The position numbers and the translations under genes are program-made. This document shows positions 36,343-45,293 of a DNA stretch of 64,000 nt, one piece after another. This DNA comes from Leptolyngbya sp. 'hensonii' (GTDB lineage Bacteria; Cyanobacteriota; Cyanobacteriia; GCF-001939115): positions 134,869-198,868 of the forward strand of contig NZ_MQTZ01000017.1 in NCBI RefSeq assembly GCF_001939115.1, written 5' to 3'. Position 1 is the first letter of the stretch. Every line of letters begins with the position of its first letter. The notes under the pieces are model-generated. The model did not search any database. It was not told the DNA's origin and worked only from the letters and a program-made list of their open reading frames with translations.

Positions 36343-37013
36343 CCTTCCTCAGCCGAATTCTCAGCTTCTTTCCGGCGTTCGTGCTGGTGACGATCGCAGT
36401 TGCTTTTCTCTACCTTTGTATTGCCCCCGGTGTTCTCAGTATCCTGGCCCTGCTGTTTAGCTTCTATGGTTTTCCCCTGCTCGTCTTCCGCCTGCACAAC
36501 GTTTTCTATCCCCTGCAAGAAGGGATCAGTGATTTGATCGGGCCGACCTATTCACCCTGGTGGGGTAGTCACCAGATCCAGAGTTTATACATTGCATTTC
36601 CAGCCCTGGAAAGCATCCTCAGACTGATTCCCGGCGCTTTCTCCCTGTGGTTGCGTCTCTGGGGGGCACGCATCGGTCGATCGGTCTACTGGACCCCCAA
36701 ACTGGAGATTGCCGATCGCAGCCTGCTGGAGATCGGCGATCGGGTTATCTTTGGCTACCAGATTGCCCTCTGCTCCCATATCATCAAACCCCGTCGCCAG
36801 AATCTGATGCTGTACGTGCGGCGAATCAAAATCGGCAGTGAGGCATTCCTGGGGTCAGGCTCCTACATCGGTCCAGGGGTGGAAATTGAGGCTGGAACTT
36901 CCGTGCCAATCGCCAGTCACCTGTATCTGAATACAAAAGTCCAGGAAGCCTCGGTAACGGATCAGACAACCTATAGTAACGAGACGGATGGAGGAGATGG
37001 GGATGATGAGTGA
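36339..37013 (+). CDS. Membrane-associated hexapeptide-repeat transferase-like protein
   Basis: The 224-residue protein has two N-terminal hydrophobic helices (about 10-55), then a left-handed beta-helix pattern with repeated I-G-x-x hexads (ARIGRSVYWTPKLEIADRSLLEIGDRVIFG; IKIGSEAFLGSGSYIGPGVEIEAG). It lacks the obvious catalytic His of LpxA-type enzymes, so the acyl- or acetyl-transfer role is tentative. The C-terminus is acidic. It overlaps the desaturase-like gene by 4 bp and precedes the GH3 gene by 40 bp. Confidence 0.75.
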   Translation: MTFLSRILSFFPAFVLVTIAVAFLYLCIAPGVLSILALLFSFYGFPLLVFRLHNVFYPLQEGISDLIGPTYSPWWGSHQIQSLYIAFPALESILRLIPGAFSLWLRLWGARIGRSVYWTPKLEIADRSLLEIGDRVIFGYQIALCSHIIKPRRQNLMLYVRRIKIGSEAFLGSGSYIGPGVEIEAGTSVPIASHLYLNTKVQEASVTDQTTYSNETDGGDGDDE

Positions 37014-37053
37014 AAAACCTCTGTTAGCAACTCCACAGGGAGAATCTTAATCC

Positions 37054-38568
37054 TTGTCTCTGGTGGCCTCCCTGCTGAGAATGGCCCTGGCCCCGGTGGC
37101 CCAGGGATTTCATCAGGCTCTGGAGCACCCTCAGCAGGCTCAAGGGAGGGTCCAGCGTCAGATCTGCGATCGCCTCCTCGCCAGCCAATATGGTCAGGCC
37201 CTGGGAGTGCAGTCTGTGGCAGATTGGTCCCAGATCCCGATCGTGGACTATGACGAGATGGCCCCCTGGATCCAGCGACAACAGGGCAATACAGCACCTA
37301 TCCTGACTCCAGAACCCATCCTCTTTTACGAAAAAACGTCGGGGAGTCGGGGACCGGCCAAGTGGATTCCCTACACCCGATCGCTACGCCGATCTTTTAA
37401 TCACCTATTCTGCATCTGGGCCCATGATCTGCTCTCCCATGGCCCCCCCTTTGCCAGCGGCAAAGCCTACTTCTGCATTTCCCCTCAACTGAATGATCCC
37501 CCCTCTGGGGATCTTTCCATCGGTCTAGCAGATGACTCTGAGTATCTCGATCCCTGGCTTCGCTGGCTGCTAAAGCCGTTTCTGGTGATGCCACCAGGTC
37601 TGACCCGGCTCCAAGACCCAGAGCAGTTCAAACATCAGCTCTGTCTGGCCTTACTCCAGGACGTGAATCTGGAAATCATTTCCATCTGGAGCCCCAGTTT
37701 TTTACAGGTCCTCCTGCATTACATCCAGGCCCACAGAACCGAACTCCAGTCGGAGCTCCAGGGAAAACTCTCCCCCGATCGTTTGGGCCTGTTGGGAGCA
37801 TCCCCCCTCCCTTGGACCACCCTCTGGCCCAAGCTGAAATTGATTTCCTGTTGGGATAGTGTCCATGCTGCTGATCGGGCCGCAGTGCTGCGCCAACTTT
37901 TCCCCGATGTGCTGGTCCAGGGAAAGGGACTGCTGGCCACCGAGGCCCCGATCACGGTGCCGCTGATCCAGGCCAGGGGCTTTCTGCCGCTGCTGGATGA
38001 GGTCTTTCTGGAATTTGCCGATGCCGACAACCGGATTCATCTACTCCATGAGCTGGAGATGGGGACTCCCTACAGTGTTATTCTTTCCCAGAAGGGAGGA
38101 CTCTACCGATATCGCCTGGGCGATCGGGTGCGAGCAACCCACCAGTACAAAGCCACACCCTGCCTGGAGTTCCTGGGACGCGATCAACCCCTCAGTGATC
38201 TGGTGGGGGAGAAGCTCCACGAAGACTTTGTGCGGGATGTTTTGACCACCCTGGATCTCCCTGATACGAGCTACCAGAGCCTAGTATCAGTGTTACACCC
38301 CACACCCCATTACGTCCTGCTCCTGGATCGAGCCTCCCAGCCCCCTGAGAACCTTGCCCGTACCCTCGATCGAGGACTCTGCCAGTCTTACCAGTATCGT
38401 CAGGCCCGTCACCTGGGTCAGCTCACCGCCGCCCAGGTGATCGTGTCTGAGACCATCGCAGCCACGATCGTCCAGGTCAGACTGCAGCAGGGCCAGAAAT
38501 GGGGAGATGTGAAACATCCTCTGCTGCTCACCACTCCCCTGCCTCATCTCCCCAGGGATGGACAGTAA
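37054..38568 (+). CDS. GH3-family acyl-adenylate amide synthetase
   Basis: The 504-residue protein has the GH3 ATP/AMP motifs FYEKTSGSRGPAKWIPYT (near 93-110) and YRYRLGDRVRATH, and the late segment FLGRDQPLSDLVGEKLHED. GH3 enzymes (plant JAR1 type) adenylate a carboxylate and join it to an amino acid. The start is TTG at 37054 or ATG at 37081 (residue 10). It is the last gene of the run. Bacterial GH3 members are little studied and the acid and amine are unknown. Confidence 0.9.
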   Translation: MSLVASLLRMALAPVAQGFHQALEHPQQAQGRVQRQICDRLLASQYGQALGVQSVADWSQIPIVDYDEMAPWIQRQQGNTAPILTPEPILFYEKTSGSRGPAKWIPYTRSLRRSFNHLFCIWAHDLLSHGPPFASGKAYFCISPQLNDPPSGDLSIGLADDSEYLDPWLRWLLKPFLVMPPGLTRLQDPEQFKHQLCLALLQDVNLEIISIWSPSFLQVLLHYIQAHRTELQSELQGKLSPDRLGLLGASPLPWTTLWPKLKLISCWDSVHAADRAAVLRQLFPDVLVQGKGLLATEAPITVPLIQARGFLPLLDEVFLEFADADNRIHLLHELEMGTPYSVILSQKGGLYRYRLGDRVRATHQYKATPCLEFLGRDQPLSDLVGEKLHEDFVRDVLTTLDLPDTSYQSLVSVLHPTPHYVLLLDRASQPPENLARTLDRGLCQSYQYRQARHLGQLTAAQVIVSETIAATIVQVRLQQGQKWGDVKHPLLLTTPLPHLPRDGQ

Positions 38569-38610
38569 ATAGTCCTGCAGGCCAGGAGATTCCCTGAATT
38601 CACCAAATCA

Positions 38611-38994
38611 CTACTTACCCTGATAGTGGATTTTCAACCACTGATTCAGTTCTGTTTCCGTCTCAGCGTAAACGGCTTCGCCGGTTTGCGGATCATAGGC
38701 ATACCACCAGTTCCCCCCTGCTTCGTCCATCACCTGACGGACCTGCAGCCCAGCATCGGGGGCGATCGCTTGCATCAGACTCCGCCGCAGACGACCCAGT
38801 TTTTCGACCAGAGAGGAACCAGCAACCTGGGTCTTCTCAACCACGAGCTGCCGTCGTTCCTGTTCCAACAATTCCAACAGTTGCGTATTATTATTCGCTT
38901 TAGCAATTTCGGCGCGATGGCTCAGGGAGTCGAGGATATTATTCCGATGTTTATAGGCCAGGGCGAACTGGTTGAAGTGTAAGAGATTAGCCAT
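38611..38994 (-). CDS. Conserved hypothetical protein, 127 aa
   Basis: The ATG at 38992-38994 (MANLLHFNQFALAYKHRNNI) is preferred; a longer reading to 39135 adds a Cys- and Leu-rich leader that looks like non-coding sequence. The protein has a long helical middle segment (about 20-65, rich in E, Q and L) and a C-terminal part with NWWYAYDPQTGEAVYAETETELNQW. I do not recognise a function. It is convergent to the GH3 gene and divergent from hemE. Confidence 0.65.
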   Translation of the reverse strand: MANLLHFNQFALAYKHRNNILDSLSHRAEIAKANNNTQLLELLEQERRQLVVEKTQVAGSSLVEKLGRLRRSLMQAIAPDAGLQVRQVMDEAGGNWWYAYDPQTGEAVYAETETELNQWLKIHYQGK

Positions 38995-39314
38995 AAGTGC
39001 GCAGCCCAAGGTATTTAATAGACGACAGGAAAAAACTAGATGCATACAAGCATAATGTTTTTCTGTATTTAAAAGTACAAAATTTAGCGCTTGTTTGCAT
39101 TCCTGCCAGAGGGTGAAAATCAATGCAAAACGCAACCTTAACCATGCAAAACCTGCAAGCTAGATCAGGTTCCTATTCATCAGCCTTAAACCAGACCGGA
39201 TCAAGACTTTTTGAATCATATTTTGAACTTCTGTAACAGTCTTCCTGAGCAAAAATGTGTCCCCGCAATCGCTGTATAATCTGATCCGGCAACAGGTGTG
39301 AAATCCTCATGGGA

Positions 39315-39332
39315 TGTAACATTCACGTTACA
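39315..39332. promoter_or_regulatory. 18-bp inverted repeat upstream of hemE
   Basis: TGTAAC and GTTACA flank a 6-nt spacer, 32 bp upstream of the hemE ATG. A TATAAT hexamer lies at 39275-39280, so the repeat would fall just after a transcription start there. The arm spacing does not fit the NtcA consensus (GTA-N8-TAC). An operator or 5'-UTR hairpin is possible. Confidence 0.45.
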
Positions 39333-39363
39333 TAGTTAATATTTTTATCGGAGAACGTTTTCA

Positions 39364-40428
39364 ATGGCGACCTTATCTCAAGTTCCTCATCTTTTGCGGG
39401 CTGCCCGTGGTGAAAAAGTCGATCGTCCGCCCGTTTGGATGATGCGTCAGGCAGGTCGCTATATGAAGGTGTATCGAGACTTACGAGATAAGTACCCCTC
39501 GTTCCGGGAACGTTCGGAAAATCCCGATCTGGCCATTGAAATCTCGCTGCAACCCTTCCGGGCCTTTCAACCCGATGGGGTGATCCTCTTCTCCGATATT
39601 CTGACCCCCCTGCCAGGCATGGGCATCCCTTTTGACATCGTCGAGAGCCGGGGGCCGATCATTGACCCTCCCATCCGCTCCATGGAGCAGATCGAACAAC
39701 TCCATGCCCTCGACCCGGAAACTTCCCTCCCCTTCATCCGAACGATTCTCCAAACCCTGCGTCAGGAAGTGGGCAATCAAGCCACGGTGCTGGGTTTTGT
39801 CGGTGCCCCCTGGACTCTGGCCGCCTATGCGATCGAAGGTAAGAGCTCCAAAGATTACGCTGTGATTAAACGGATGGCTTTCTCAGCTCCTCAGATTTTG
39901 CATGCATTTCTGGAAAAGCTAGCGGATGCGATCGCCATTTATGTCCGTTATCAGATTGATTGTGGAGCCCAGGTGGTGCAGATGTTTGATTCCTGGGCTG
40001 GTCAACTGAGTCCTCAAGATTACGATGTCTTTGCACTCCCCTATCAGCAGCGCGTTTTTCGGCAGGTGAAGGCCACCCACCCAGACACCCCCCTCATCCT
40101 CTATATCAATGGCAGTGCCGGGATTCTGGAACGGATGGCCCAGTCGGGTGCAGATATTGTCAGCGTCGATTGGACTGTGGATATGGCGGATGCCCGTCGG
40201 CGTCTGGGGTCTGAGGTGGGGGTGCAGGGCAATATGGATCCCTGTGCTCTGTTTGGGTCGCAGGATTTCATTCGCGATCGGATCTTTGATACGGTGCGGA
40301 AGGCGGGCAACCACCGGCATATCTTTAACCTGGGTCATGGGGTGCTGCCCAGCACGCCAGAGGAGAATGTCGCCTTCTTCTTTGAAACGGCGAAGCAGTT
40401 GGATAAATTGCTGGCGATGCCGGTTTAG
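39364..40428 (+). CDS. hemE: Uroporphyrinogen decarboxylase
   Basis: The 354-residue enzyme has the signatures [20 protein letters not shown] and [16 protein letters not shown], and the catalytic Asp in [15 protein letters not shown]. It converts uroporphyrinogen III to coproporphyrinogen III, upstream of heme, chlorophyll and bilins. It has its own leader region with a TATAAT box and an intrinsic terminator downstream. Confidence 0.98.
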   Translation: MATLSQVPHLLRAARGEKVDRPPVWMMRQAGRYMKVYRDLRDKYPSFRERSENPDLAIEISLQPFRAFQPDGVILFSDILTPLPGMGIPFDIVESRGPIIDPPIRSMEQIEQLHALDPETSLPFIRTILQTLRQEVGNQATVLGFVGAPWTLAAYAIEGKSSKDYAVIKRMAFSAPQILHAFLEKLADAIAIYVRYQIDCGAQVVQMFDSWAGQLSPQDYDVFALPYQQRVFRQVKATHPDTPLILYINGSAGILERMAQSGADIVSVDWTVDMADARRRLGSEVGVQGNMDPCALFGSQDFIRDRIFDTVRKAGNHRHIFNLGHGVLPSTPEENVAFFFETAKQLDKLLAMPV

Positions 40429-40444
40429 CGATCGGCGAGAACAC

Positions 40445-40540
40445 TGCAGAGGCGCGGAGAAGGCAGAGAGGACTTTGCGTCTGGTGCAGGTAACGGTTGA
40501 TTAGATAGGGCTAAAATAACCGCAGAGGTGCAGAGGGTCT
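40445..40540. repeat. Degenerate GCAGAGG-type short repeats
   Basis: GCAGAGGCGCGGAGAAGGCAGAGAGG (40445-40470) and CGCAGAGGTGCAGAGG (40521-40536) are variants of a purine-rich repeat unit often seen between genes in filamentous cyanobacteria. Only a few units are present. They overlap the 5' arm of the hemE terminator. Confidence 0.5.
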
Positions 40541-40561
40541 GCTCTACACCCTGCGTTTTTT
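40521..40561 (+). terminator. Intrinsic terminator after hemE
   Basis: The hairpin arms are CGCAG-A-GGTG-C-AGAG and CTCT-A-CACC-CTGCG, with one bulged A, one C-A mismatch and a 6-nt loop, followed by TTTTTT. It lies 93 bp after the hemE stop. Confidence 0.8.
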
Positions 40562-40588
40562 GCTGTTTTGCGGTAGATCACTATATCT

Positions 40589-41566
40589 ATGTCCCAACGT
40601 ATTTTCCTGACTGGTGCGAGTGGCTGTATTGGTCACTATATGGCTGAAGCATTGATTCAAGAAACAGAGGATGAGCTGTTTTTGTTGGTCAGGAATCCGG
40701 ATAAATTAAAGTTCGATTACAATGCCCGTCCCGGTATCACCATCCTGCAGGGGGACATGCGGCAGATTGAAGAGTTTGCTGATTTGCTGCAAACAATGGA
40801 TGCTGCTGTGCTGGCGGCGACAGCCTGGGGAGATCCTCAAGAGACCTATGACATCAATGTGGTCAAAACGATCCGGCTGCTGAATCTGCTGAACCCGGAA
40901 GTTTGTCAACAGGTGATTTACTTCTCAACTGCCAGTATTCTGGATCGAAATAATGAACCGCTTCAGGCAGCGGGTGAGATTGGGACGGACTACATCAAAA
41001 CAAAATATGCCTGTCATCAACAGTTGGCAAACTTGGCGATCGCACCTCGTCTAACGGTGGTCTTTCCCACCCTGGTCTTCGGAGGAGATGAGCAGAAGCC
41101 TTACTCCCATATCTCTGCCGGTTTGCCGGAGGTGGTTCGCTGGCTCTGGTTAATCCGCTTTCTGGGAGCAGATGGCAGTTTCCACTTCATCCATGGTCGA
41201 GATATTGCCCAGGTCATAAGGTACCTTCTCAAACATCCTGCTGAACCAGGGCCAGATGGGGAGCAGGAGGGAATTCGTCAGTATGTGCTGGGCAATCAGC
41301 GGACTTATGTGAATCAGGCGATCGATGAAGTCTGTGCCTACATGGGTTTACGGACCTATTTTCGGATTCCCCTCTCTTTCTGGCTGGCCAGCACCCTGAT
41401 GAAGGTGCTCCGGTTTCAGGTGGCGGAATGGGATTTCTTCTCCCTGCAATACCGGCATTTCACTCACAAAACCGTGACGAATCCGGGTACTTTTGGATTG
41501 CCGATCTATTGCCCCAACGTTGTTGATTTGTTCAGGGTGAGAGGGATTCCTGCTGCTAAAAAATGA
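40589..41566 (+). CDS. NAD-dependent epimerase/dehydratase-like protein
   Basis: The 325-residue protein has the Rossmann motif IFLTGASGCIGHYMAEAL and the catalytic Tyr-x-x-x-Lys-like segment DYIKTKYACHQQL. It is an atypical short-chain dehydrogenase of the NAD(P)-binding extended group; YFSTASILDR supplies the Ser/Thr before the Tyr. The substrate is unknown. It is convergent to ccaS. Confidence 0.85.
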   Translation: MSQRIFLTGASGCIGHYMAEALIQETEDELFLLVRNPDKLKFDYNARPGITILQGDMRQIEEFADLLQTMDAAVLAATAWGDPQETYDINVVKTIRLLNLLNPEVCQQVIYFSTASILDRNNEPLQAAGEIGTDYIKTKYACHQQLANLAIAPRLTVVFPTLVFGGDEQKPYSHISAGLPEVVRWLWLIRFLGADGSFHFIHGRDIAQVIRYLLKHPAEPGPDGEQEGIRQYVLGNQRTYVNQAIDEVCAYMGLRTYFRIPLSFWLASTLMKVLRFQVAEWDFFSLQYRHFTHKTVTNPGTFGLPIYCPNVVDLFRVRGIPAAKK

Positions 41567-41597
41567 CGACATGGGATGATTCAGGGTCCAGGGCCAC

Positions 41598-44261
41598 TTA
41601 CCGTAAGGGGAGGGTAACCAGGCAGGTTGTTCCCCGACCCACTTCGCTCATCACCTGAATCGTGCCTTGGTGCAAATCCACACACTTCTTGACCACGACC
41701 AAGCCCAAACCAGTCCCAGGAATGGTCCGAACATTCTTGCCTCGATAAAAGGGTTCAAACAACCGCTTCTGATCATCAATGGGAATACCAATCCCCTGAT
41801 CGATAACCTGAAGCAAGACCTGAGCGGGCTCAAACTCCAGGGTGAGACCAATCATCCCTCCCTGGGGAGAATATTTGATGGCATTAGACAGTAAATTAGA
41901 CAGAATTGATCTCAAAAGCTTACTATCCAGATAAGCCGGTGTCGATGAGCCTTGACAGGTAACTGTAAGACTGTACTGCCCCCCAGCACTGAGTTGCATC
42001 TCTTCAACAAACTGGCGACAATACCTTTCCACATCCAGGAGTTGGGGATTAAATTCTAGTTTCCCCGTCTCAGCACGATTGATGGTCAAGATATCATCCA
42101 GCAATTGCACCATATTCCTGACAGAATCCTGAATTCTATGAAGATTTCGGAGTCGCTTCTCGGAGTGATTCCATTCGTCCTGACAGGTTTCCAAAAGCTG
42201 TGCTGCAGCCAGAGCAGTACTGAGAGGAGTCCGAAATTCATGGGAAGCCATGGAGAAGAACCGTGTCTTTAAAGCACTCAGTTCTTTTTCCCGTTCCAGG
42301 GCTAATCTGACTTCATCCAGCCGCTTGCGCTCCGTAATATCCCGAGCAGTGACAATGATCCGGAGAATAGCCGTGCTATCTGTATAAGCCTGGGCGATCG
42401 CTTCCATCATTCGCCAGGAACTATCTTGATGGCGATATCGGCTCTCAATCGGACAGGTCAAATGCGTTTGCTGTCCCCTTTGTCTCAGGCATGCCTGCAT
42501 CAGGCTGTTTGTGGTCACCCAATCTTCAGGGTGAACCAGTTCCAGCAAAGTACGCCCGACCAGAGTTGCAGCGGGGTAGCCCAGCACTTTCTCTGCTGAT
42601 GGGCTGACATAATGAATGGTGCCCTCCGGGTCAAGAATCATGATGATATCCAGCGCGTTTTCAATCAGCGATCGAAACCGCTCTTCACTTTGACGCAGAG
42701 CTTGCTCCACCTGCTTCCGCCCTGTTGTATCTCGCTGCACGGCGATCCAGTGGGTGTAGCGGCCCTGTTTATCGGCAACTGGGACAATACTAAATTCATT
42801 CCAAAACTCCGTCCCATCTTTACGGTAGTTAATCACCTCTACTGTAATCGGTTCCCAATGCGTCAGGGCTGTGCGTACCTGCTGCAGTATAACACCATCA
42901 GTTTTAGGTCCCTGCAATAACCGGGGAGTCTTGCCCAGAACCTCCTCCGGTTGGTAACCCGTGATGCGAGTAAACGCCTCATTCACATAGATAATCCGGG
43001 GTCCAGGTTCCGAAATAGGTTCTGCTTCCGTGATGATCACGGCATCATTCGTGTTGACTACGACAGATTGCAACAGGCGCACCTGTTCAGCTTGCCGCTT
43101 TTGCTCAGTGATGTCAGCAATCACAGCGACAATGCCTCGAATTTGACCATCACTGTCCGGGAGAGGCGCAGCCGAGAAGCTGATATCAATGGGTATTCCA
43201 TCTCGACGATGACAGCGTAATTCCATCCGGGTGTAAGTCTTTCCCTGCAGCACACTGGTTTGCAGGGCAGTCTGATCCGCCTGGGGATCATCCAAACAGA
43301 TGGGATTGGGACAATCCATCACCTCTACCTCAGTCCACCCAAACATGCGCTCAGCTGCCGGATTCCAGATCTTCACCCGCCCCTCTAGGTCCAGCATAAA
43401 GATAGCCCGGGGAGATGCCTGAACCAGGGCTTGCAGGGTCTCATTGGTGTGGCGTAGAGCCACTTCGGTCCGTTGCCGCTCTAAAATTTCCTCCTGCAGG
43501 GAATGATTGGCTGTTGCCAGTTCTGCAGTCCGATCCTGTACCCGCAGTTCCAGACCTGCATTGAGTTGCTGCAGCTGGTTATAGAGTTCAGACTGTTGGA
43601 TGGCAATAGCAACCTGGGTTGCCAGTTGTTGCATCAACTCTAGCTCCCAGATTTCCCACTTGCGGGGACGGTTACACTGATGGGCAATTAACAGCCCCCA
43701 GAGATAGGGAGCAGCAGATCTTGAATCTAGAGAATAGCCTGCTGGCTGATGGCGATTTTCCTGGATAATAGGAACAACCAATTTTGCTTTCACCCCAAAC
43801 TGCCGGACAAACTCTGCCAGGCAAGGCTGGACATCAGCTTGTTCGACATTCATAATGGCGCGGGTTTTTCCCAGGGAGTAAGCCTGATGATACTCCACAG
43901 GAAACACCTCCTCTGGGAAGGTTTGCCCTAAGACCCGAGGATAGGGGGGTAAGACGGTTTCATAAATGGCAGAACCAGTGCCATCATCCCAGAGGCGATA
44001 CAGCAGAACCCGATCGGCACCCAGAAACTGCTGAACTTCCTCGACTGTGGTCTTCAACACTTCATCCAGATCCAGAGACTGGCGAATGTGCTGGGCGATC
44101 TGATGGATCAAGCGTTCTCGATCTGTTTGGCGCAACAGCAGCACCTCAGCCCGTCGCCGTCGCAGGACTTCCTGGCTGAAATACCAGCAAACAATCGCCA
44201 GGACTAGAACGCCAAAGCCCATGGTCATGAAAACTACAGTTGTCGCACTCAAGCCAAACAT
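41598..44261 (-). CDS. ccaS: CcaS-like green/red cyanobacteriochrome histidine kinase
   Basis: I start at the ATG 44259-44261 (MFGLSATTVVFM), giving 887 residues. The upstream start at 44369 lies inside a hairpin, and the later start puts the bilin Cys at residue 147, near Cys141 of Synechocystis CcaS. The order is one membrane helix (about 3-28), a GAF domain with Cys147 in VQPCLAEFVRQFGVKAKLVVP, three PAS domains (about 277-390, 395-520, 525-650), HisKA with SHEFRTPL (His674) and HATPase_c with GTGLGL. The middle PAS resembles LOV but has GKTPRLLQ, without the photoactive Cys. CcaS phosphorylates CcaR in green light. It lies downstream of cpcL and 3.7 kb from ccaR. Confidence 0.88.
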   Translation of the reverse strand: MFGLSATTVVFMTMGFGVLVLAIVCWYFSQEVLRRRRAEVLLLRQTDRERLIHQIAQHIRQSLDLDEVLKTTVEEVQQFLGADRVLLYRLWDDGTGSAIYETVLPPYPRVLGQTFPEEVFPVEYHQAYSLGKTRAIMNVEQADVQPCLAEFVRQFGVKAKLVVPIIQENRHQPAGYSLDSRSAAPYLWGLLIAHQCNRPRKWEIWELELMQQLATQVAIAIQQSELYNQLQQLNAGLELRVQDRTAELATANHSLQEEILERQRTEVALRHTNETLQALVQASPRAIFMLDLEGRVKIWNPAAERMFGWTEVEVMDCPNPICLDDPQADQTALQTSVLQGKTYTRMELRCHRRDGIPIDISFSAAPLPDSDGQIRGIVAVIADITEQKRQAEQVRLLQSVVVNTNDAVIITEAEPISEPGPRIIYVNEAFTRITGYQPEEVLGKTPRLLQGPKTDGVILQQVRTALTHWEPITVEVINYRKDGTEFWNEFSIVPVADKQGRYTHWIAVQRDTTGRKQVEQALRQSEERFRSLIENALDIIMILDPEGTIHYVSPSAEKVLGYPAATLVGRTLLELVHPEDWVTTNSLMQACLRQRGQQTHLTCPIESRYRHQDSSWRMMEAIAQAYTDSTAILRIIVTARDITERKRLDEVRLALEREKELSALKTRFFSMASHEFRTPLSTALAAAQLLETCQDEWNHSEKRLRNLHRIQDSVRNMVQLLDDILTINRAETGKLEFNPQLLDVERYCRQFVEEMQLSAGGQYSLTVTCQGSSTPAYLDSKLLRSILSNLLSNAIKYSPQGGMIGLTLEFEPAQVLLQVIDQGIGIPIDDQKRLFEPFYRGKNVRTIPGTGLGLVVVKKCVDLHQGTIQVMSEVGRGTTCLVTLPLR

Positions 44262-44357
44262 TGATACAAGAGTGAGCCCATGATGGATTAAACCACTTGG
44301 ATGAGTCAAACCCTGAGGGGGCAGAGCGATGCCATGCCCCTTCTTAAACCACGCAGC

Positions 44358-44384
44358 TTTACAGCCCATGCAATGGGCTGTAAA
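44358..44384 (-). other. Hairpin between cpcL and ccaS
   Basis: TTTACAGCCCAT and ATGGGCTGTAAA form a 12-bp perfect stem with a 3-nt loop, 13 bp after the cpcL stop and about 97 bp before the ccaS start. On the minus strand it is not followed by a T tract. It may lower read-through from the linker genes into the kinase. Confidence 0.6.
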
Positions 44385-44396
44385 AATTCACGGCCC

Positions 44397-45137
44397 CTAG
44401 AACCCAATCAGGATGGATAGAAACATAATCACAAGGATTGCAACCCCAAGCCCAATCGTACCCTGCCCAATTTTCTGGAGCAGTTGGGGCGGATTCTTTT
44501 GCCAGTCCCAACGATAGTAATCCAGACGAGCAGCGCCTTTCCTACCCATCAGAATTGGCTTGGGCAATTTATCCCGATAATCAGTGCCGTAACGAGCCAT
44601 CCGGGCAAAAGGCAGCTCACCTTGAGTCCGTTGGGGGAGAATCCGTCGGCGTTGATAGGGAACCGTGTTATCTCCAAAGTTGTCCAGGTATTCTTCACTA
44701 CTCAGCAAGGCATCAATAAAACTCTGTAGTCCCTTGGTAGCCAGAACAATCGACCAGGCGAGCTTTTCCTGATTGTTATAAACGCTGCGACCCAGAATTC
44801 GCTGAATGCAAATCTCAACGCAACGGTAGTTATTATTGCTCTCATAAACCAGTCGTCGGAAGGAATCAGAAGTGGCCAGTCCTCGAATAAAGTCCTTAAC
44901 GGTGATTTGCCCCACTCGCAGTTGGGACTCCAAAAAACGCTGACGATGGTAGGCCAGCATCTGTTGCTCATTATAAATCTGGCGGTAAGCTGCCTGGATC
45001 AAGACATCCATATCCACAGGAGACAGGAGATTACTGGTGGTATAAATTCTGGGTTGTTCATCACCGGGTACTTCAAACCCCTCCACTCGATGGTTACGAG
45101 ATAAAGGTTCGTATTCTAAGAGAGGAATCGACATCAC
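44397..45137 (-). CDS. cpcL: CpcL (CpcG2-type) membrane-anchored rod linker
   Basis: The 246-residue protein has a CpcG-type linker domain (about 35-185; VLIQAAYRQIYNEQQMLAYHRQ, VEICIQRILGRSVYNNQEKLAWSI) and ends in a single hydrophobic helix (about 222-245, IGLGVAILVIMFLSILIGF). That terminal helix distinguishes CpcL from core-binding CpcG1. CpcL builds rods without a core that pass energy mainly to photosystem I. It is a known CcaS/CcaR target in other strains. It lies 156 bp after cpeR copy 2. Confidence 0.93.
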   Translation of the reverse strand: MMSIPLLEYEPLSRNHRVEGFEVPGDEQPRIYTTSNLLSPVDMDVLIQAAYRQIYNEQQMLAYHRQRFLESQLRVGQITVKDFIRGLATSDSFRRLVYESNNNYRCVEICIQRILGRSVYNNQEKLAWSIVLATKGLQSFIDALLSSEEYLDNFGDNTVPYQRRRILPQRTQGELPFARMARYGTDYRDKLPKPILMGRKGAARLDYYRWDWQKNPPQLLQKIGQGTIGLGVAILVIMFLSILIGF

Positions 45138-45293
45138 AGTACTCCCAAGCTTAAAAGATGAATTACATTCTTAAGGAACGGTCTGGATGCAGTTGACCAA
45201 ACTGCAATGGGTTAAAGAGAATTGAGTCATCACTCATCTTTCTCTACAACACTGAAGCAACATGAACTGCCTTCTGATTCAGGTGTCCATGGA

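Noticed and set aside
39315-39332. NtcA site upstream of hemE
   Set aside because: The arms give GTA-N10-TAC, two bases longer than the consensus GTA-N8-TAC.
43000-43100. Functional LOV domain in ccaS
   Set aside because: The PAS domain has Pro where the flavin-reactive Cys should be.
3301-43700. Second Cys in the GAF domains (WGLLIAHQC) as bilin attachment site
   Set aside because: This Cys follows the strand that corresponds to the later conserved His region of phytochrome GAF; the chromophore Cys is the earlier one in the Cys-Leu motif before KA-x-L-x-VPI.
44262-44369. Upstream start for ccaS within the hairpin
   Set aside because: The added 36 residues are not helix-like and shift the bilin Cys away from the usual position; the start at 44261 leads directly into the membrane helix.
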